From Methylobacterium brachiatum (GTDB lineage Bacteria; Pseudomonadota; Alphaproteobacteria; Rhizobiales; Beijerinckiaceae), in contig NZ_JAJALK010000002.1 of assembly GCF_020523825.1 (NCBI RefSeq), positions 1 through 64,000 of the forward strand: DNA of 64,000 nucleotides, in the 5' to 3' direction. The notes below the pieces were generated by a model. It made no database searches and had not been told where the DNA came from. It saw only the letters and a program-made list of their open reading frames with translations. The position numbers and the translations under genes were made by a program. Below, one piece after another: positions 32,027-41,546 of the stretch. Position 1 is the stretch's first letter, and each line of letters starts with the position of its first letter.

Positions 32027-33510
32027 CAGGGCCTCCCGGTTCCGCCATCCGCACCGAGCCCGGCGCGGGCCGCGGCCGCGCCGGCGGCGATCTCGCCCGC
32101 CGCGGCGCCGTCGCCCTCGAGCAGGAGGGTGTTCGGCCCGAGGGCTTGGCTGAGCGCGATGGCGTTGTCGAGAGCGCGGGCCGCCGCCTCGGGGCGGCCG
32201 AGCGCGATCAGCAGCAGCCCGAGATGGTAATGGGCCATCACGAAGCCCCGGTCGAGATAGAGCGCCGCCCGCAGGGCCCGCTCGGCCTCGACGTCCCGGC
32301 CGAGGGTGCGGGCGAGAAGCCCCTCGTAGAAGCGCAGGGCCGGATCGGTCGGGTCCCGCGCCAGGGCGTCGCGCAGCACCCGCCAGGCGGCGCCGGTCTC
32401 CCCGGCATCGGCGAGCGCACGGATGCGCGCGAGGTCGTCCGCCGGCGTCTCGCCGTCGCCCAGGTCGAGGCTCGGCAGGAAAGCGGGCCGTGGCGGGGCG
32501 AGGATCGTCGCCACCGCGCTCTCGACGGGCTCGTCCGGCTCGTCCGCCTCGTGAATGCGCGGCGCCGACCAGGCCGGCTCGAGCGCCGGCGGGACCGGCC
32601 GGGGCGCCAGCGTCGGCACCGCGTCGGCCAGGCGCCGATAGGCGACGGTCCCGGGCAGGCTGACCGGGTCGAGGAAGCCGGAGAAGGTCGGGTTGGGCTC
32701 GGCATGGCCGAGCAGCATCCAGCCGTCCGGCCGGAGGCGGCGACCGAGGCCGCGCACCACCGCGGCCACCGTCTCGGCCTCGAAATAGATCAGCACGTTG
32801 CGGCACAGGATCAGGTCGAAGCCCTCGCCCGGCGGGACCTTGGGCTCGACCAGGCTCAGGAGGTTGCCGCGCTCGAACCGCACCAGCGCGCGGTATTCCG
32901 GCCGCAGGGCGAAGCCGCCCTCGCGCCGGATCCCGGGGGCGGGGGGCAGGCGCGTGAAGTAGCGCAGGCGGTCCTCCGGCGGCATGGTCCGGAGCGCCCA
33001 GCGCCCGTACTCGGCCGCCCGGGCGGTCGCCAGCGCCTCGACGCTGATATCGGTGCCGAGGATCACGATCCGCCAGTCGGGCAGGGCATCGCCCAGGGCC
33101 TCGCGCACCAGGATCGCCAGGGAATAGGGCTCGGCCCCGGTCGAGCATCCCGCGCTCCAGATCCGCAGGGTGCGGTCGTGGCGATGCGCCGCGATCAGCG
33201 CCGGCAGGATCGTCTCGCGCAGGGCCTGGAACTGCTCGGCGTAGCGGAAGAAGAAGGTCTCGCCGACCGTGATCTCGGCCTCGAGATTGGCCCATTCCGC
33301 CTCGCCCCGGGACCGGTCGGCCAGCAGGGCGCTGTAGGCGGCGCAATCGGCGATCGCGGTGGCCCGGAAGCGCCGGTGCAGGCGCTCGGCCAGGAGCTCG
33401 TCCTTGTCGATGTAATAATGATGGCCGGTGCGCGCGATGATCCGCGCCTTCAGCGCGGCATAGGCCGGGTCGCCACCCGGATCGGGGCGGGAAGGAACGA
33501 AGCGCGGCAT
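32026..33510 (-). CDS. cheR: CheR methyltransferase with TPR tail (WspC-like)
   Basis: A 494-residue protein. The N-terminal half (about 1-275) is a CheR methyltransferase that methylates receptor glutamates with SAM: the SAM-binding motif IWSAGCSTGAEPYSLAIL (about 118-135) and the conserved ILCRNVLIYF are present. The C-terminal part (about 375-480) contains TPR-like helical repeats (LRFYEGLLARTLGRDVEAER, VMAHYHLGLLLIALGRPEAA). A CheR-TPR architecture is characteristic of WspC. It lies six bases after the first cheW and overlaps the second. Confidence 0.93.
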   Translation of the reverse strand: MPRFVPSRPDPGGDPAYAALKARIIARTGHHYYIDKDELLAERLHRRFRATAIADCAAYSALLADRSRGEAEWANLEAEITVGETFFFRYAEQFQALRETILPALIAAHRHDRTLRIWSAGCSTGAEPYSLAILVREALGDALPDWRIVILGTDISVEALATARAAEYGRWALRTMPPEDRLRYFTRLPPAPGIRREGGFALRPEYRALVRFERGNLLSLVEPKVPPGEGFDLILCRNVLIYFEAETVAAVVRGLGRRLRPDGWMLLGHAEPNPTFSGFLDPVSLPGTVAYRRLADAVPTLAPRPVPPALEPAWSAPRIHEADEPDEPVESAVATILAPPRPAFLPSLDLGDGETPADDLARIRALADAGETGAAWRVLRDALARDPTDPALRFYEGLLARTLGRDVEAERALRAALYLDRGFVMAHYHLGLLLIALGRPEAAARALDNAIALSQALGPNTLLLEGDGAAAGEIAAGAAAARAGLGADGGTGRP

Positions 33511-33516
33511 CGCCGA

Positions 33517-34011
33517 TCACGCGGACGGGGGCAGGGCGGCCAGGCGCTCGGCCGCCGCCCGGGTCAGCGCCGCGACCCGTTCCCGCTCCTGCGCGGTCAG
33601 CAGGCTCTCGGGGGAGAGGGCGTGGACGAGCCGGTCGCCGATCACGAGCTCGGCCGCCACGCAGCCGTTGAGCGTCCCGGCCTCCTCGGCCGGCCGGATC
33701 GCGCCCTCGGGCACGATCACCAGATCGGCGGCGCGGTCGACCAGATAGGCGACCGCATCGTCCCGGGTGAGCACCAGATGCGCGTAGAGGCCGGGCCGGG
33801 TGGCGGCCGGGCGCAGGCCGAGGAGCGGCGCCAGATCGATCACCGGGATTGGCGCGCCGCCGAGATTGAGGAAGCCGGCGAGCCAGCCGCCGGTCGCCGG
33901 GGGATTGTGCAGGTCCGGCAGCGGCAGGATCTCGGAGACGGCCGCGCGCGGCAGGGCGCAGGGCGTGCCGGCGATGTCGAGGAGCAGATAGGCCGAACCG
34001 CTGCTGGCCAA
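33517..34011 (-). CDS. CheW-type coupling protein, first gene of chemosensory operon
   Basis: A CheW-domain protein of 164 residues if it starts at the TTG 34011, which has a strong GGGAGGGGG RBS; an ATG at 34134 would add 41 residues of unconvincing composition. The fold is visible in AYLLLDIAGTPCALPRAAVSEIL, GWLAGFLNLGGAPIPVIDLAPLLG and ELVIGDRLVHALSPESLL. It would couple the receptor to CheA. It is the promoter-proximal gene, divergent from the small secreted protein at 34227. Confidence 0.85.
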   Translation of the reverse strand: MASSGSAYLLLDIAGTPCALPRAAVSEILPLPDLHNPPATGGWLAGFLNLGGAPIPVIDLAPLLGLRPAATRPGLYAHLVLTRDDAVAYLVDRAADLVIVPEGAIRPAEEAGTLNGCVAAELVIGDRLVHALSPESLLTAQERERVAALTRAAAERLAALPPSA

Positions 34012-34226
34012 AGCCGCCCCCTCCCGTACGCATCGCGGCCCCGCCGGGACAGGCCGCGCAATAGGCCCCCGCCCCCCGGCAGGCAATGACCCGATCCCGG
34101 CATCCAACACCGGATCGCGGCGCCAGGGAACCATGTCTCCCCTCAGCCGCTTATTTTCCGACGCAGCGGCAAAGCCCAGACGACGGGCGACGCCTCGCCT
34201 GCGACTGTCTACGCCAGGGATTGATC

Positions 34227-34475
34227 ATGAGGAAACTTCTGTTGGCCGCCGCGTCGCTGACGCTGCTCGCGGGCTCCGCCTACGCCCAGGGCAACGCGCC
34301 CTACAACAATTCCGGCGCACAGGCCGGTGGTCCCCGTGGCGGCCTGGAGCGCGCCGGCGAAGCCGCCGCGATGGAGCAGGGCGCCGCCCCGGCCCAGCGT
34401 CCGGTCATGCGCAAGCGCATGAAGCACAAGCGGATGATGAAGCATCATCGCCGGTCGCGTCACCACCAGATGTGA
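34227..34475 (+). CDS. Small secreted Met/His/Lys/Arg-rich protein
   Basis: An 82-residue protein with a signal peptide ending LAGSAYA (14-20). The mature part is short, with an Ala/Gly/Gln-rich stretch and then a basic tail (about 61-82) containing KHKRMMKHHRRSRHH. Alternating methionines and histidines suggest copper or other metal binding, or binding to an anionic surface; neither is shown. No family is recognised. The ATG at 34227 is preferred to a longer frame because it alone gives a signal peptide. It is divergent from the chemosensory operon and is followed by a terminator. Confidence 0.7.
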   Translation: MRKLLLAAASLTLLAGSAYAQGNAPYNNSGAQAGGPRGGLERAGEAAAMEQGAAPAQRPVMRKRMKHKRMMKHHRRSRHHQM

Positions 34476-34518
34476 GCAGCCCGGGCGCGCCGCCAAGCGG
34501 CGTCACCGGCTCGATCAG

Positions 34519-34546
34519 GCCTGCCGCAGCCGCGGCAGGCTTTTTT
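34519..34546 (+). terminator. Rho-independent terminator after the small secreted protein
   Basis: GCCTGCCGC and GCGGCAGGC pair perfectly around a four-base loop, followed by TTTTTT, 43 bases past the stop. Confidence 0.9.
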
Positions 34547-34749
34547 GTTGGGTTTTCCGGTCGCGGCCTACGGCGGTCGCACAGCCGGCTCTGCAGGTCG
34601 CGACGCGCCCCTCCCGCGCGGGCCAGCGGGTTCTCCACATCGTTTCGGCATCAAGCGCTTGCGGCGCCATGCTCTTCCTCTCCCCTTGCGGGCTACGATA
34701 TTCACACATCGCTGCCGGACGCGAACCAAGGCCAACCCCAGACGCGCCT

Positions 34750-34773
34750 CCCTCCCCCTCTGTGGGGGAGGGT
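34750..34773. repeat. Palindromic intergenic repeat (type F)
   Basis: CCTCCCCCTCTGTGGGGGAGG-type hairpin: an almost perfect stem with a small loop, embedded in a longer GC-rich block to about 34820. It resembles the 'CTCCCC...GGGGAG' intergenic repeats of alphaproteobacteria. Other copies were not seen in this window. Confidence 0.45.
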
Positions 34774-35098
34774 GGGCCGGCCGTCAGGCCGGGTCGGGAG
34801 AGGGGCCAGGGGTGGCGCAGGCGGCATCGCTGCGCCACTTCCGCCCCCCAACCTCCAGCTCCTTCCCGCAAGCCGGAGGAGCGCGTGTTCCACCTTTCGT
34901 CACGACCTGCGCATGTCCGCGCCCCTGCGGGACAGACGACCCGCACCGCGACCGGCAGCGTGCGAGTTCGGTCACCCCAATGGAGCGGGCCTTCGCCACC
35001 CCCGCGACCTGTGCGCATCCGATCCGCCGCGTGCCCAACCCGGTTGCCCGGCCGCCCCGGCGGGTTCACTCTCGTGCGAAAGCCGACCACCCCACAGA

Positions 35099-35116
35099 AT
35101 GTTCGCAAACGAACAT
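35099..35116. promoter_or_regulatory. Candidate GlpR operator upstream of glpR
   Basis: ATGTTCG-CAAA-CGAACAT is a perfect seven-base inverted repeat with a four-base centre, 38 bases before the glpR start. The half-site TGTTCG matches the known GlpR recognition core, suggesting autorepression. Confidence 0.7.
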
Positions 35117-35154
35117 CCCCGCGCCGGACGGGCCGGGGAACGCCAGGAGTCTCG

Positions 35155-35970
35155 ATGTCACGACCGCTCGACCGGAGATCCGAGGACAGGGTCGAGGCCA
35201 CCGGGGTCGAGGCGCGGCGCAGCGCCATCGTGGCGGCCGTGCGCCAGCGGGGCTTCGTCACGATCGAGGCCCTGGCCGCGCAGTTCGGCGTCACCGTCCA
35301 GACGATCCGGCGGGACCTGAACGAGCTGAGCGCCGAGGGCCGGCTCGAGCGTTACCGGGGCGGCGGCGGGTTGCCGTCGAGCGTCGAGAACATCGACTAT
35401 GCCGACCGGCGGGTGACGCTCCTGCCGGAGAAGACCCGGATCGGCCGGTTGGCGGCCAGCCGGATCCCGTCGCATTGCTCGGTCTTCGTCAATATCGGCA
35501 CGACCCCCGAGGCGGTCGCCCGGGAATTGACCCGTCACGACGACCTCAGCGTCATCACCAACAACCTCAACGTCGCCCTCTCCCTGGCTGAGGCCACGGA
35601 ATTTCACATCGTCGTCGCGGGCGGCACCGTGCGCAACCGCGACGGCGCGGTGCTCGGCCAGCTCACCTGCGACACGCTCAGCCAGTTCCGGGTGGACGTG
35701 GCGGTGATCGGCATCAGCGGCATCGATGCCGACGGCGCGCTGCTCGACTACGATTACGAGGAGGTGCGGGCGACGCAGACCATCCTGGCCCATGCCCGCA
35801 AGACCTTCCTGGTCGCCGACCACACCAAGTTCACCCGACGGCCGATGGTGCAGGTCGGGCGGCTGGATCAGGTGGATACCTTCTTCACCGACCGGATGCC
35901 GCCGCCCGAGATCGTCGCGATGATCGAGCGCCAGGGGGTCACCCTGGCGGTGGCCGACGACGAACCGTAA
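35155..35970 (+). CDS. glpR: DeoR-family repressor GlpR
   Basis: A 271-residue regulator. The N-terminal winged helix-turn-helix (about 20-75) contains FVTIEALAAQFGVTVQTIRR, the DeoR signature; the C-terminal effector domain resembles sugar-phosphate isomerases, with VVAGGTVRNRDGA and LVADHTKF. In the family it represses glycerol genes and is released by glycerol-3-phosphate. The ATG at 35155 with CAGGAG upstream is preferred over a 160-residue longer frame of implausible composition. The glpD, glpK and glpF genes follow, and operators flank it on both sides. Confidence 0.93.
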   Translation: MSRPLDRRSEDRVEATGVEARRSAIVAAVRQRGFVTIEALAAQFGVTVQTIRRDLNELSAEGRLERYRGGGGLPSSVENIDYADRRVTLLPEKTRIGRLAASRIPSHCSVFVNIGTTPEAVARELTRHDDLSVITNNLNVALSLAEATEFHIVVAGGTVRNRDGAVLGQLTCDTLSQFRVDVAVIGISGIDADGALLDYDYEEVRATQTILAHARKTFLVADHTKFTRRPMVQVGRLDQVDTFFTDRMPPPEIVAMIERQGVTLAVADDEP

Positions 35971-35982
35971 CGAACATGCGTT

Positions 35983-35998
35983 TTTTCGCTTGCGAAAA
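35983..35998. promoter_or_regulatory. Candidate GlpR operator upstream of glpD
   Basis: TTTTCGC-TT-GCGAAAA is a perfect inverted repeat in the glpR-glpD gap. It shares the TTCG-N4-CGAA core with the site upstream of glpR. An extra half-site CGAACAT lies just left at 35971-35977. Confidence 0.6.
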
Positions 35999-36055
35999 TC
36001 GGCAGGCGGCTCAATATGTCCTGAACCTGCCATTCAGGGCGGGAGAGGAGGAACA

Positions 36056-37588
36056 ATGCCGGCTGCACCGCGCCAGCACACGCCGTCCGACGCCTACGAT
36101 CTCCTGGTCATCGGCGGCGGCATCAACGGCACCGGAATCGCGCGCGATGCGGCGGGCCGCGGCCTGTCGGTCCTGCTGGCCGAGCGCGGGGACCTGGCCG
36201 GCTTCACCTCCTCGTCCTCTACGAAGCTGATCCACGGCGGGCTGCGCTACCTCGAATATTACGAGTTCCGTCTGGTCCGCGAGGCCCTGGCCGAGCGCGA
36301 GCGGCTGCTGCGCCAGGCGCCCCACGTGATCTGGCCCCTGCGCTTCGTGCTCCCTCACGACGAGGGCCTGCGCCCGGCCTGGATGCTGCGGCTCGGCCTG
36401 TTCCTGTACGACCACCTCGCGCGGCTGCGGACCCTGCCGGGCTCGAAGTCGGTGGACCTGCGCACTTCGCCCTTCGGCGCGCCGCTGCAGAAGCGGCTGA
36501 CCAAGGGCTTCGTCTATTCGGATTGCTGGGTCGAGGACAGCCGCCTGGTCGTGCTCAACGCCATGGATGCCCGCGAGCGCGGCGCCACGGTCCTCACCCG
36601 CACCGGCGTCGTCTCGGCACGGCGCGAGGGTGAGGGCTGGGTCGCGACCTTGCGCGACGAGCGCACCGGGACCGAGCGGACGATCCGGGCCAAGGCCGTG
36701 GTCAACGCCGCCGGCCCCTGGGTCAGCGCGACGCTGGGCGGCACGCTCGGCATCAACAGCCGCGCGGCGGTCCGCCTGATCAAGGGCAGCCACATCGTGG
36801 TCAAGCGCCTGTTCCCGGGCGACCAAGCCTATATCCTGCAGCAGCCCGACAAGCGGATCATCTTCGCGATCCCCTACGAGCGCGACTTCACGCTGATCGG
36901 CACCACCGACGTGCCCTATGACGGCGAGCCCGGCCCGGTCTCGATCTCCCCGGAGGAGACCGATTACCTCTGCGGCTGCATCAACCGCTCGTTCGACACC
37001 CGCATCACCCCGGCCGACGTGGTCTGGAGCTATTCGGGCGTGCGCCCGCTCTACGACGACGCGGCCGAGAACGCCTCCGCGGTGACCCGCGACTACGTCC
37101 TCGACGTGGAGGACCAGGGCGGCAAGGCGGCGGTGCTGTCGGTGTTCGGCGGCAAGATCACCACCTACCGGCGTCTGGCCGAGCACGCGATCGAGAAGCT
37201 CAAGCCGTTCTTCCCGGGCCTCAAGCCGGCCTGGACCGGCGATGCGGTCCTGCCCGGCGGCGCCATGCCGGACGCGGATTTCGACCAGTTCCTGGCCAAG
37301 CTCCAGGCGGAGAAGCCGTTCCTGCCCGTCGAGACCGCGCGGCGCCTCGCCCGGGCCTACGGGACCAAGGCCCGCGAGATCGTCGGGACCGCGCAGTCGA
37401 TGGCGGATCTCGGCGAGGCGTTCGACGGCGGCCTGACCGCGGCCGAGGTCGATTATCTGCGCGTCGCGGAATGGGCGGTCACCGCCGAGGACATCCTCTG
37501 GCGCCGCTCGAAGCTCGGCCTTCGCACCAGCCCGGAGAGCGCCGCGCGCCTGTCCGCCTACCTCGACCGCAGGGCCGAGGCCGCATGA
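36056..37588 (+). CDS. glpD: Aerobic glycerol-3-phosphate dehydrogenase
   Basis: GlpD oxidises glycerol-3-phosphate to dihydroxyacetone phosphate and passes electrons to ubiquinone at the inner membrane. The 510 residues begin with the FAD-binding motif [20 protein letters not shown] (about 15-34), followed by [16 protein letters not shown], another family block; KGSHIVV and GVRPLYDD appear later. The ATG at 36056 has a strong GGAGAGGAGG RBS. It lies 85 bases after glpR, with an operator-like palindrome between them. Confidence 0.96.
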   Translation: MPAAPRQHTPSDAYDLLVIGGGINGTGIARDAAGRGLSVLLAERGDLAGFTSSSSTKLIHGGLRYLEYYEFRLVREALAERERLLRQAPHVIWPLRFVLPHDEGLRPAWMLRLGLFLYDHLARLRTLPGSKSVDLRTSPFGAPLQKRLTKGFVYSDCWVEDSRLVVLNAMDARERGATVLTRTGVVSARREGEGWVATLRDERTGTERTIRAKAVVNAAGPWVSATLGGTLGINSRAAVRLIKGSHIVVKRLFPGDQAYILQQPDKRIIFAIPYERDFTLIGTTDVPYDGEPGPVSISPEETDYLCGCINRSFDTRITPADVVWSYSGVRPLYDDAAENASAVTRDYVLDVEDQGGKAAVLSVFGGKITTYRRLAEHAIEKLKPFFPGLKPAWTGDAVLPGGAMPDADFDQFLAKLQAEKPFLPVETARRLARAYGTKAREIVGTAQSMADLGEAFDGGLTAAEVDYLRVAEWAVTAEDILWRRSKLGLRTSPESAARLSAYLDRRAEAA

Positions 37589-37643
37589 TTGTGTCGAACC
37601 CGAGCCGGCGCGAGACCGGTCGGGCCTAACCAGGGAGGGAACG

Positions 37644-39149
37644 ATGAGCCGTTACGTCGGGGCCATCGACCAGGGCACCACGAGCAGTCGCTTCATGGTG
37701 TTCGATCGTGAGGGCAGCGTCATCGCGCTGGCCCAGGCCGAGCACGCGCAGATCTATCCGGCCCCTGGCCATGTCGAGCACGACGCCGCCGAGATCTGGA
37801 CCAAGACCCAGGCCGTGATGCGCGAGGCCCTGGACAAGGCCGGCCTCCAGCCCACCGACCTCGCGGCGGTCGGCATCACCAACCAGCGCGAGACCACGCT
37901 GATCTGGGACCGGCGCACCGGCAAGCCGCTCCACAACGCCCTGGTCTGGCAGGATACCCGCAACGACCGGCTGGTGGCCGAGTTCGCCCGGGACGGCGGC
38001 CGCGACCGGTTCCGCGACCTCACCGGCCTGCCGCTGGCGAGCTATTTTTCCGGGCTGAAGCTGCGCTGGCTGCTCGACCATGTCGAGGGCGCCCGGGAGC
38101 GGGCCGAGGCCGGCGACGTGCTGTTCGGCAACATCGACACCTGGCTGGTCTGGAACCTCACCGGCGGCACCGAGGGCGGGCTGCACGTCACCGATGTGAC
38201 CAATGCCAGCCGCACGCAGCTGATGTCGTTGAAGTCCCTGGAATGGGACGACGGCATGCTGGCGACCTTCGGCATCCCGAAGGCGATGCTGCCAAAAATC
38301 GTCTCGTCGAGCGAGGTCTACGGCGAGACCAAGGCGCCGTTCGCGGGCGTGCCGATCGCCGGCATCCTGGGCGACCAGCAGGCGGCCCTGTTCGGCCAGA
38401 CCTGCTTCAGTCCGGGCGAGGCCAAGAACACCTACGGCACCGGCTGCTTCGCGCTGATGAACACCGGCACCGAGCCGGTCCCGTCCAAGGCCGGCCTGGT
38501 CACGACCCTGGCCTACCGGCTCGACGGCGAGAAGCCGGCCTACGCCCTGGAGGGCTCGATCGCCATCACCGGCGCCCTGGTGCAGTGGCTGCGCGACAAC
38601 CTCCACATGATCAAGGATTCGGCCGAGGTCGAGACGCTGGCCACCACGGTCGAGGACAATGGCGGCGTCTACTTCGTGCCGGCCTTCTCGGGCCTCTACG
38701 CGCCGCACTGGAACGAGGGCGCCCGCGGGCTGATCATCGGCCTCACCCGCTACGTCAACCGCGGCCACATCGCCCGCTCGGTGCTGGAGGCGACCGCCTT
38801 CCAGACCCACGAGGTGCTGGACGCGATGGCCAAGGATTCCGGGATCCCCGTCAAGGAGTTGCGCGCCGACGGCGGCATGGTCGCCAACAACACGCTGATG
38901 CAGTTCCAGGCCGACATGCTCGACGTGCCGGTGGTGCGCCCGAAGGTCTCCGAGACCACGGCGCTCGGGGCCGCCTACGCGGCGGGCCTCGCGGTCGGCT
39001 ACTGGAAGGGCCTCGACGACCTCAAGCGCAACTGGGGCGTCGACAAGCGCTGGACCCCGAAGATGGATGCCGGCCAGCGCGAGAAGATCGCCGCCGCCTG
39101 GGGCCGGGCGGTGCAGCGCTCCTTCGACTGGAAGCTCGACGAGGATTGA
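37644..39149 (+). CDS. glpK: Glycerol kinase
   Basis: GlpK phosphorylates glycerol to glycerol-3-phosphate using ATP, trapping it in the cytosol. The 501 residues begin with [18 protein letters not shown] (FGGY kinase phosphate-1 motif); [20 protein letters not shown] (about 76-95), [13 protein letters not shown] and the C-terminal block around [12 protein letters not shown] complete the family. AGGGAGGGAACG precedes the ATG. It lies 55 bases after glpD in what is very likely one operon. Confidence 0.97.
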   Translation: MSRYVGAIDQGTTSSRFMVFDREGSVIALAQAEHAQIYPAPGHVEHDAAEIWTKTQAVMREALDKAGLQPTDLAAVGITNQRETTLIWDRRTGKPLHNALVWQDTRNDRLVAEFARDGGRDRFRDLTGLPLASYFSGLKLRWLLDHVEGARERAEAGDVLFGNIDTWLVWNLTGGTEGGLHVTDVTNASRTQLMSLKSLEWDDGMLATFGIPKAMLPKIVSSSEVYGETKAPFAGVPIAGILGDQQAALFGQTCFSPGEAKNTYGTGCFALMNTGTEPVPSKAGLVTTLAYRLDGEKPAYALEGSIAITGALVQWLRDNLHMIKDSAEVETLATTVEDNGGVYFVPAFSGLYAPHWNEGARGLIIGLTRYVNRGHIARSVLEATAFQTHEVLDAMAKDSGIPVKELRADGGMVANNTLMQFQADMLDVPVVRPKVSETTALGAAYAAGLAVGYWKGLDDLKRNWGVDKRWTPKMDAGQREKIAAAWGRAVQRSFDWKLDED

Positions 39150-39185
39150 GGGGGCGCCTTCGGGCCGGATCACGCCCACCCGCGA

Positions 39186-39261
39186 TCTCATCCCGCGGTG
39201 CTGCGCAACAGCCTCGGAGGAGGGCTCCTTCGAGGCCTCCGCTCCGGCGCCTCAGGATGCG
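39186..39261. repeat. Degenerate copy of type A palindromic repeat
   Basis: A CTCATC...GGTGCTGCGCAACAGCCTC...GGAGGGCTCCTTCGAGGCCTCCG...CCTCAGGATG pattern, clearly related to the elements at 46310-46430 and 63189-63308 but shorter and diverged. It lies in the glpK-glpF gap, where it might affect mRNA stability. Confidence 0.6.
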
Positions 39262-39366
39262 CGAAGAGATCGGAAGGCCGACAAAGATCGACAACCACAT
39301 CAAAGACTTAGACGCTCGAACAAGCTGTAAAGCCTTACAATAAACAGCAAACGGGGGAGATAGACC

Positions 39367-40098
39367 ATGACGTCGCCATTCCTGGGTGAATTCCTCGGTA
39401 CGATGACGCTGATCGTGCTGGGAGACGGCGTCGTCGCCGGCGCCCTGCTCAAGCGGTCCAAGGGTGAGGGCGCCGGCTGGATCGCCATCACGGCCGGCTG
39501 GGCCTTCGGGGTTCTCGCCGGGATCTTCGTCGCCACCGCCACCGGCAGCCCGGACGCGCATCTCAACCCCGCCGTAACCGTGGCGGGCGCCGTCGGCTCC
39601 GGGGATTTCTCGAAGCTCTGGGTCTACATCCCGGCCCAGATGCTCGGCGCCTTCGCGGGCGCGGCGATCGTCTGGCTGCACTACCTGCCGCACTGGGCGG
39701 CGACGCCCGAGCCGGATCTCAAGCTCGCCTGCTTCTGCACCGGGCCGGCGATCCGCGACGCCAAGGCCAACTGGACCTCGGAGATCATCGCCACCTTCTT
39801 CCTGATCCTGACCATCTCGGCGCTGGTGACCAACACGCTCGGCGCCTCCGGGGCGATCCCGCGCGGGGTCGCGCCCTACATGGTCGGCATGCTGGTCTGG
39901 GGCATCGGCCTCTCGCTCGGCGGCACCACCGGCTACGCGATCAACCCCGCCCGCGACCTCGGGCCGCGCATCGCCCACGCGGTCCTGCCGATCGCCGGCA
40001 AGGGCTCGTCCGACTGGGGCTACGCGCTCGTCCCGGTGGGCGGCCCGGTGATCGGGGCCGTGCTGGCGGGGCTGCTGGTGCGGGCGCTCGGGATCTGA
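39367..40098 (+). CDS. glpF: Glycerol facilitator (aquaglyceroporin)
   Basis: A 243-residue major intrinsic protein with six membrane helices. Both pore signatures are present: LNPAVTVAG (about 64-72) and INPARDLGPR (about 195-204). The Asp after NPAR is diagnostic for glycerol-conducting rather than water-only channels. GGGGGAG precedes the ATG. The glpK-glpF gap of 217 bases contains a repeat and a TACAAT at 39336-39341 that could be a separate -10, so glpF may have its own promoter as well. Confidence 0.95.
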   Translation: MTSPFLGEFLGTMTLIVLGDGVVAGALLKRSKGEGAGWIAITAGWAFGVLAGIFVATATGSPDAHLNPAVTVAGAVGSGDFSKLWVYIPAQMLGAFAGAAIVWLHYLPHWAATPEPDLKLACFCTGPAIRDAKANWTSEIIATFFLILTISALVTNTLGASGAIPRGVAPYMVGMLVWGIGLSLGGTTGYAINPARDLGPRIAHAVLPIAGKGSSDWGYALVPVGGPVIGAVLAGLLVRALGI

Positions 40099-40224
40099 GG
40101 CCGCGGGCACCTGCGTTCCGAAGACCCTTCCGGCACGCGAGGCCGGCATGATCTGAAGCAGCGTGGGCGCCGGACACGCTCCAGCGTCCGCCGCCTAGGA
40201 ACCGGCGGGCGCGGGAACGCCGGA

Positions 40225-41055
40225 TTACTCTGGCTCCGACTCAGGCCGGCGGCACTCCGGATGCTGCGGGCTCGCGGCAGCGATGGATCCGGAGATCACC
40301 GGCAGGCCCGCAAACCGCTCCGACGGGCAGAGACGCACCGGTATGCGCTCGGCCTCCGAGATCCCGAACGTGCTGCCATCCGTCAAAACGGGGCCTCTCT
40401 CGATCAGATAGGCCGCCAGCATTTCCGTCCGCGCCATCAAAAGCTTCAGGTCGCCTGCCGCGCTGATGAGCTCCAGCTCGCGGTCGACGAATTTGCGCAG
40501 CCCCTGCGTGACGATGCCGACGCCGCCGGTCCGCGCATCGCGAAAAGGATGGATGCCCACCCAGAGCGGGACCGGAAAACGCGGGTATGGCGCGAAGGCG
40601 TCTTTGCCCATTTCGGCCCAGAACTGTGGCGGCTGGGCGACCTCCGCATCCCAGACGACGCCGAGAGAATCCGGTGCGAGGCTGAGCAGCGCGTCGACGA
40701 TGGCGGTCGTCATGCGAGCCGCCGGGAGCAGATGCTCTTGCTGGCCCATGATCGTCACGAACAGGTGCGCAGTGCTCTCCCGAAATGCCGCGCCGGCGCC
40801 GGGCCACAAGATCGAGGCCCGTGCGATCAGATGCTCATCGATCGGCAATGGAGCCTCGATCGACATGACGGCGACGAGGCGGCCTGAGCACTTCAGGAGC
40901 GGACTCGGTCGCGCATCGGCACCCGTCGGTGAGCTGCCCGTGCCCACACCCTCGACGTCGAGGTCTGGATAACGCTGACGCAGCACGGTTACCAGCTGCG
41001 CCAAGTCCGGCGAGATCGGCCTTTTCAGCAGAATATAGGCAAGCGGCCCAGCCAT
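40225..41055 (-). CDS. DUF4261-like protein
   Basis: A 276-residue soluble protein from the ATG at 41055 (RBS-like AAGGTAGA); an upstream in-frame ATG would add 23 residues. The middle part (about 90-215) resembles DUF4261, with VTIMGQQEHLLPAARMTTAI and VPLWVGIHPFRD. I assign this by eye only. No membrane segment or signal peptide. The gene has slightly lower GC than its neighbours and no obvious partner, which suggests an accessory gene. Function unknown. Confidence 0.6.
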   Translation of the reverse strand: MAGPLAYILLKRPISPDLAQLVTVLRQRYPDLDVEGVGTGSSPTGADARPSPLLKCSGRLVAVMSIEAPLPIDEHLIARASILWPGAGAAFRESTAHLFVTIMGQQEHLLPAARMTTAIVDALLSLAPDSLGVVWDAEVAQPPQFWAEMGKDAFAPYPRFPVPLWVGIHPFRDARTGGVGIVTQGLRKFVDRELELISAAGDLKLLMARTEMLAAYLIERGPVLTDGSTFGISEAERIPVRLCPSERFAGLPVISGSIAAASPQHPECRRPESEPE

Positions 41056-41546
41056 CAATTCTACCTTATAGATCTTGATTGATACTTGATTAGCGCATTG
41101 CACCACGTCAATAACGTTTTGCAAAACTCCCGATCACCGGCGATTCTCCCGTTCCTCGCCACGCCACAGGGTGGAGATGAGAGGCCCGGACCCGTGCTGC
41201 CGTCGGCCATGGGCAGCGTCGGCGACGCGTTTCGCGTTTGGGCCGAGCGAGACGACGATCGGCTTGACCCTGCCCAGCGCGATGGCGATCCGGCCCGTCG
41301 GGCCGAGCCGCGGCATCACGTCCGGCCGGGCATTCACCGGTCGTGGAAAACTAGCACATGGTCCGGGCAACGGGATCCGGGACGGTGTGCTAGGTCTCCG
41401 CCCCGACATCCCTCTCAACGGGAACCGGGGGGTGTCGCGCCGCAGCGTCGCGGCGGTTTGCGGGCGGCGGGCAGAACCTCTAGATCAGTCCCCAGTGACC
41501 GACTGCGCCTCCGGGCGCCTCCCCGCGGTGTGGCAGCCCCCGACCC
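41056..41546. other. Gene-free stretch upstream of lipA
   Basis: About 490 bases between the DUF4261-like gene and lipA. The AT-rich part at 41070-41130 probably carries the promoter of the DUF4261-like gene. A 94-residue minus-strand ORF (41134-41418) exists but has no RBS or recognisable family; I leave it out. Confidence 0.4.

Larger units (their letters stand above)
34476..35154. other. Long gene-free stretch upstream of glpR
   Basis: About 680 bases. It holds a terminator (34519-34546), a palindromic repeat (34750-34773) and a candidate GlpR operator (35099-35116). Long open frames run through it on both strands, but they overlap one another, lack RBSs and have a composition typical of GC-rich noise, so I call no gene. 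Confidence 0.5.

Noticed and set aside
31451..34033. CheW/CheR as one 860-residue protein
   Set aside because: The extension reads cheR out of frame; an ATG overlapping the cheR stop gives a normal CheW.
34127..34152. Possible EcfG (general stress sigma) promoter GGAAC...CGCTT before the small secreted protein
   Set aside because: The -35 matches GGAAC but the -10 lacks the conserved GTT; too weak to claim.
34545..35591. Long overlapping frames upstream of glpR on both strands
   Set aside because: No RBS, no family resemblance, overlap of palindromic repeats and glpR; treated as non-coding.
41134..41418. 94-residue minus-strand ORF between the DUF4261-like gene and lipA
   Set aside because: No RBS, no recognisable domain and basic GC-noise composition; cannot be supported without conservation data.
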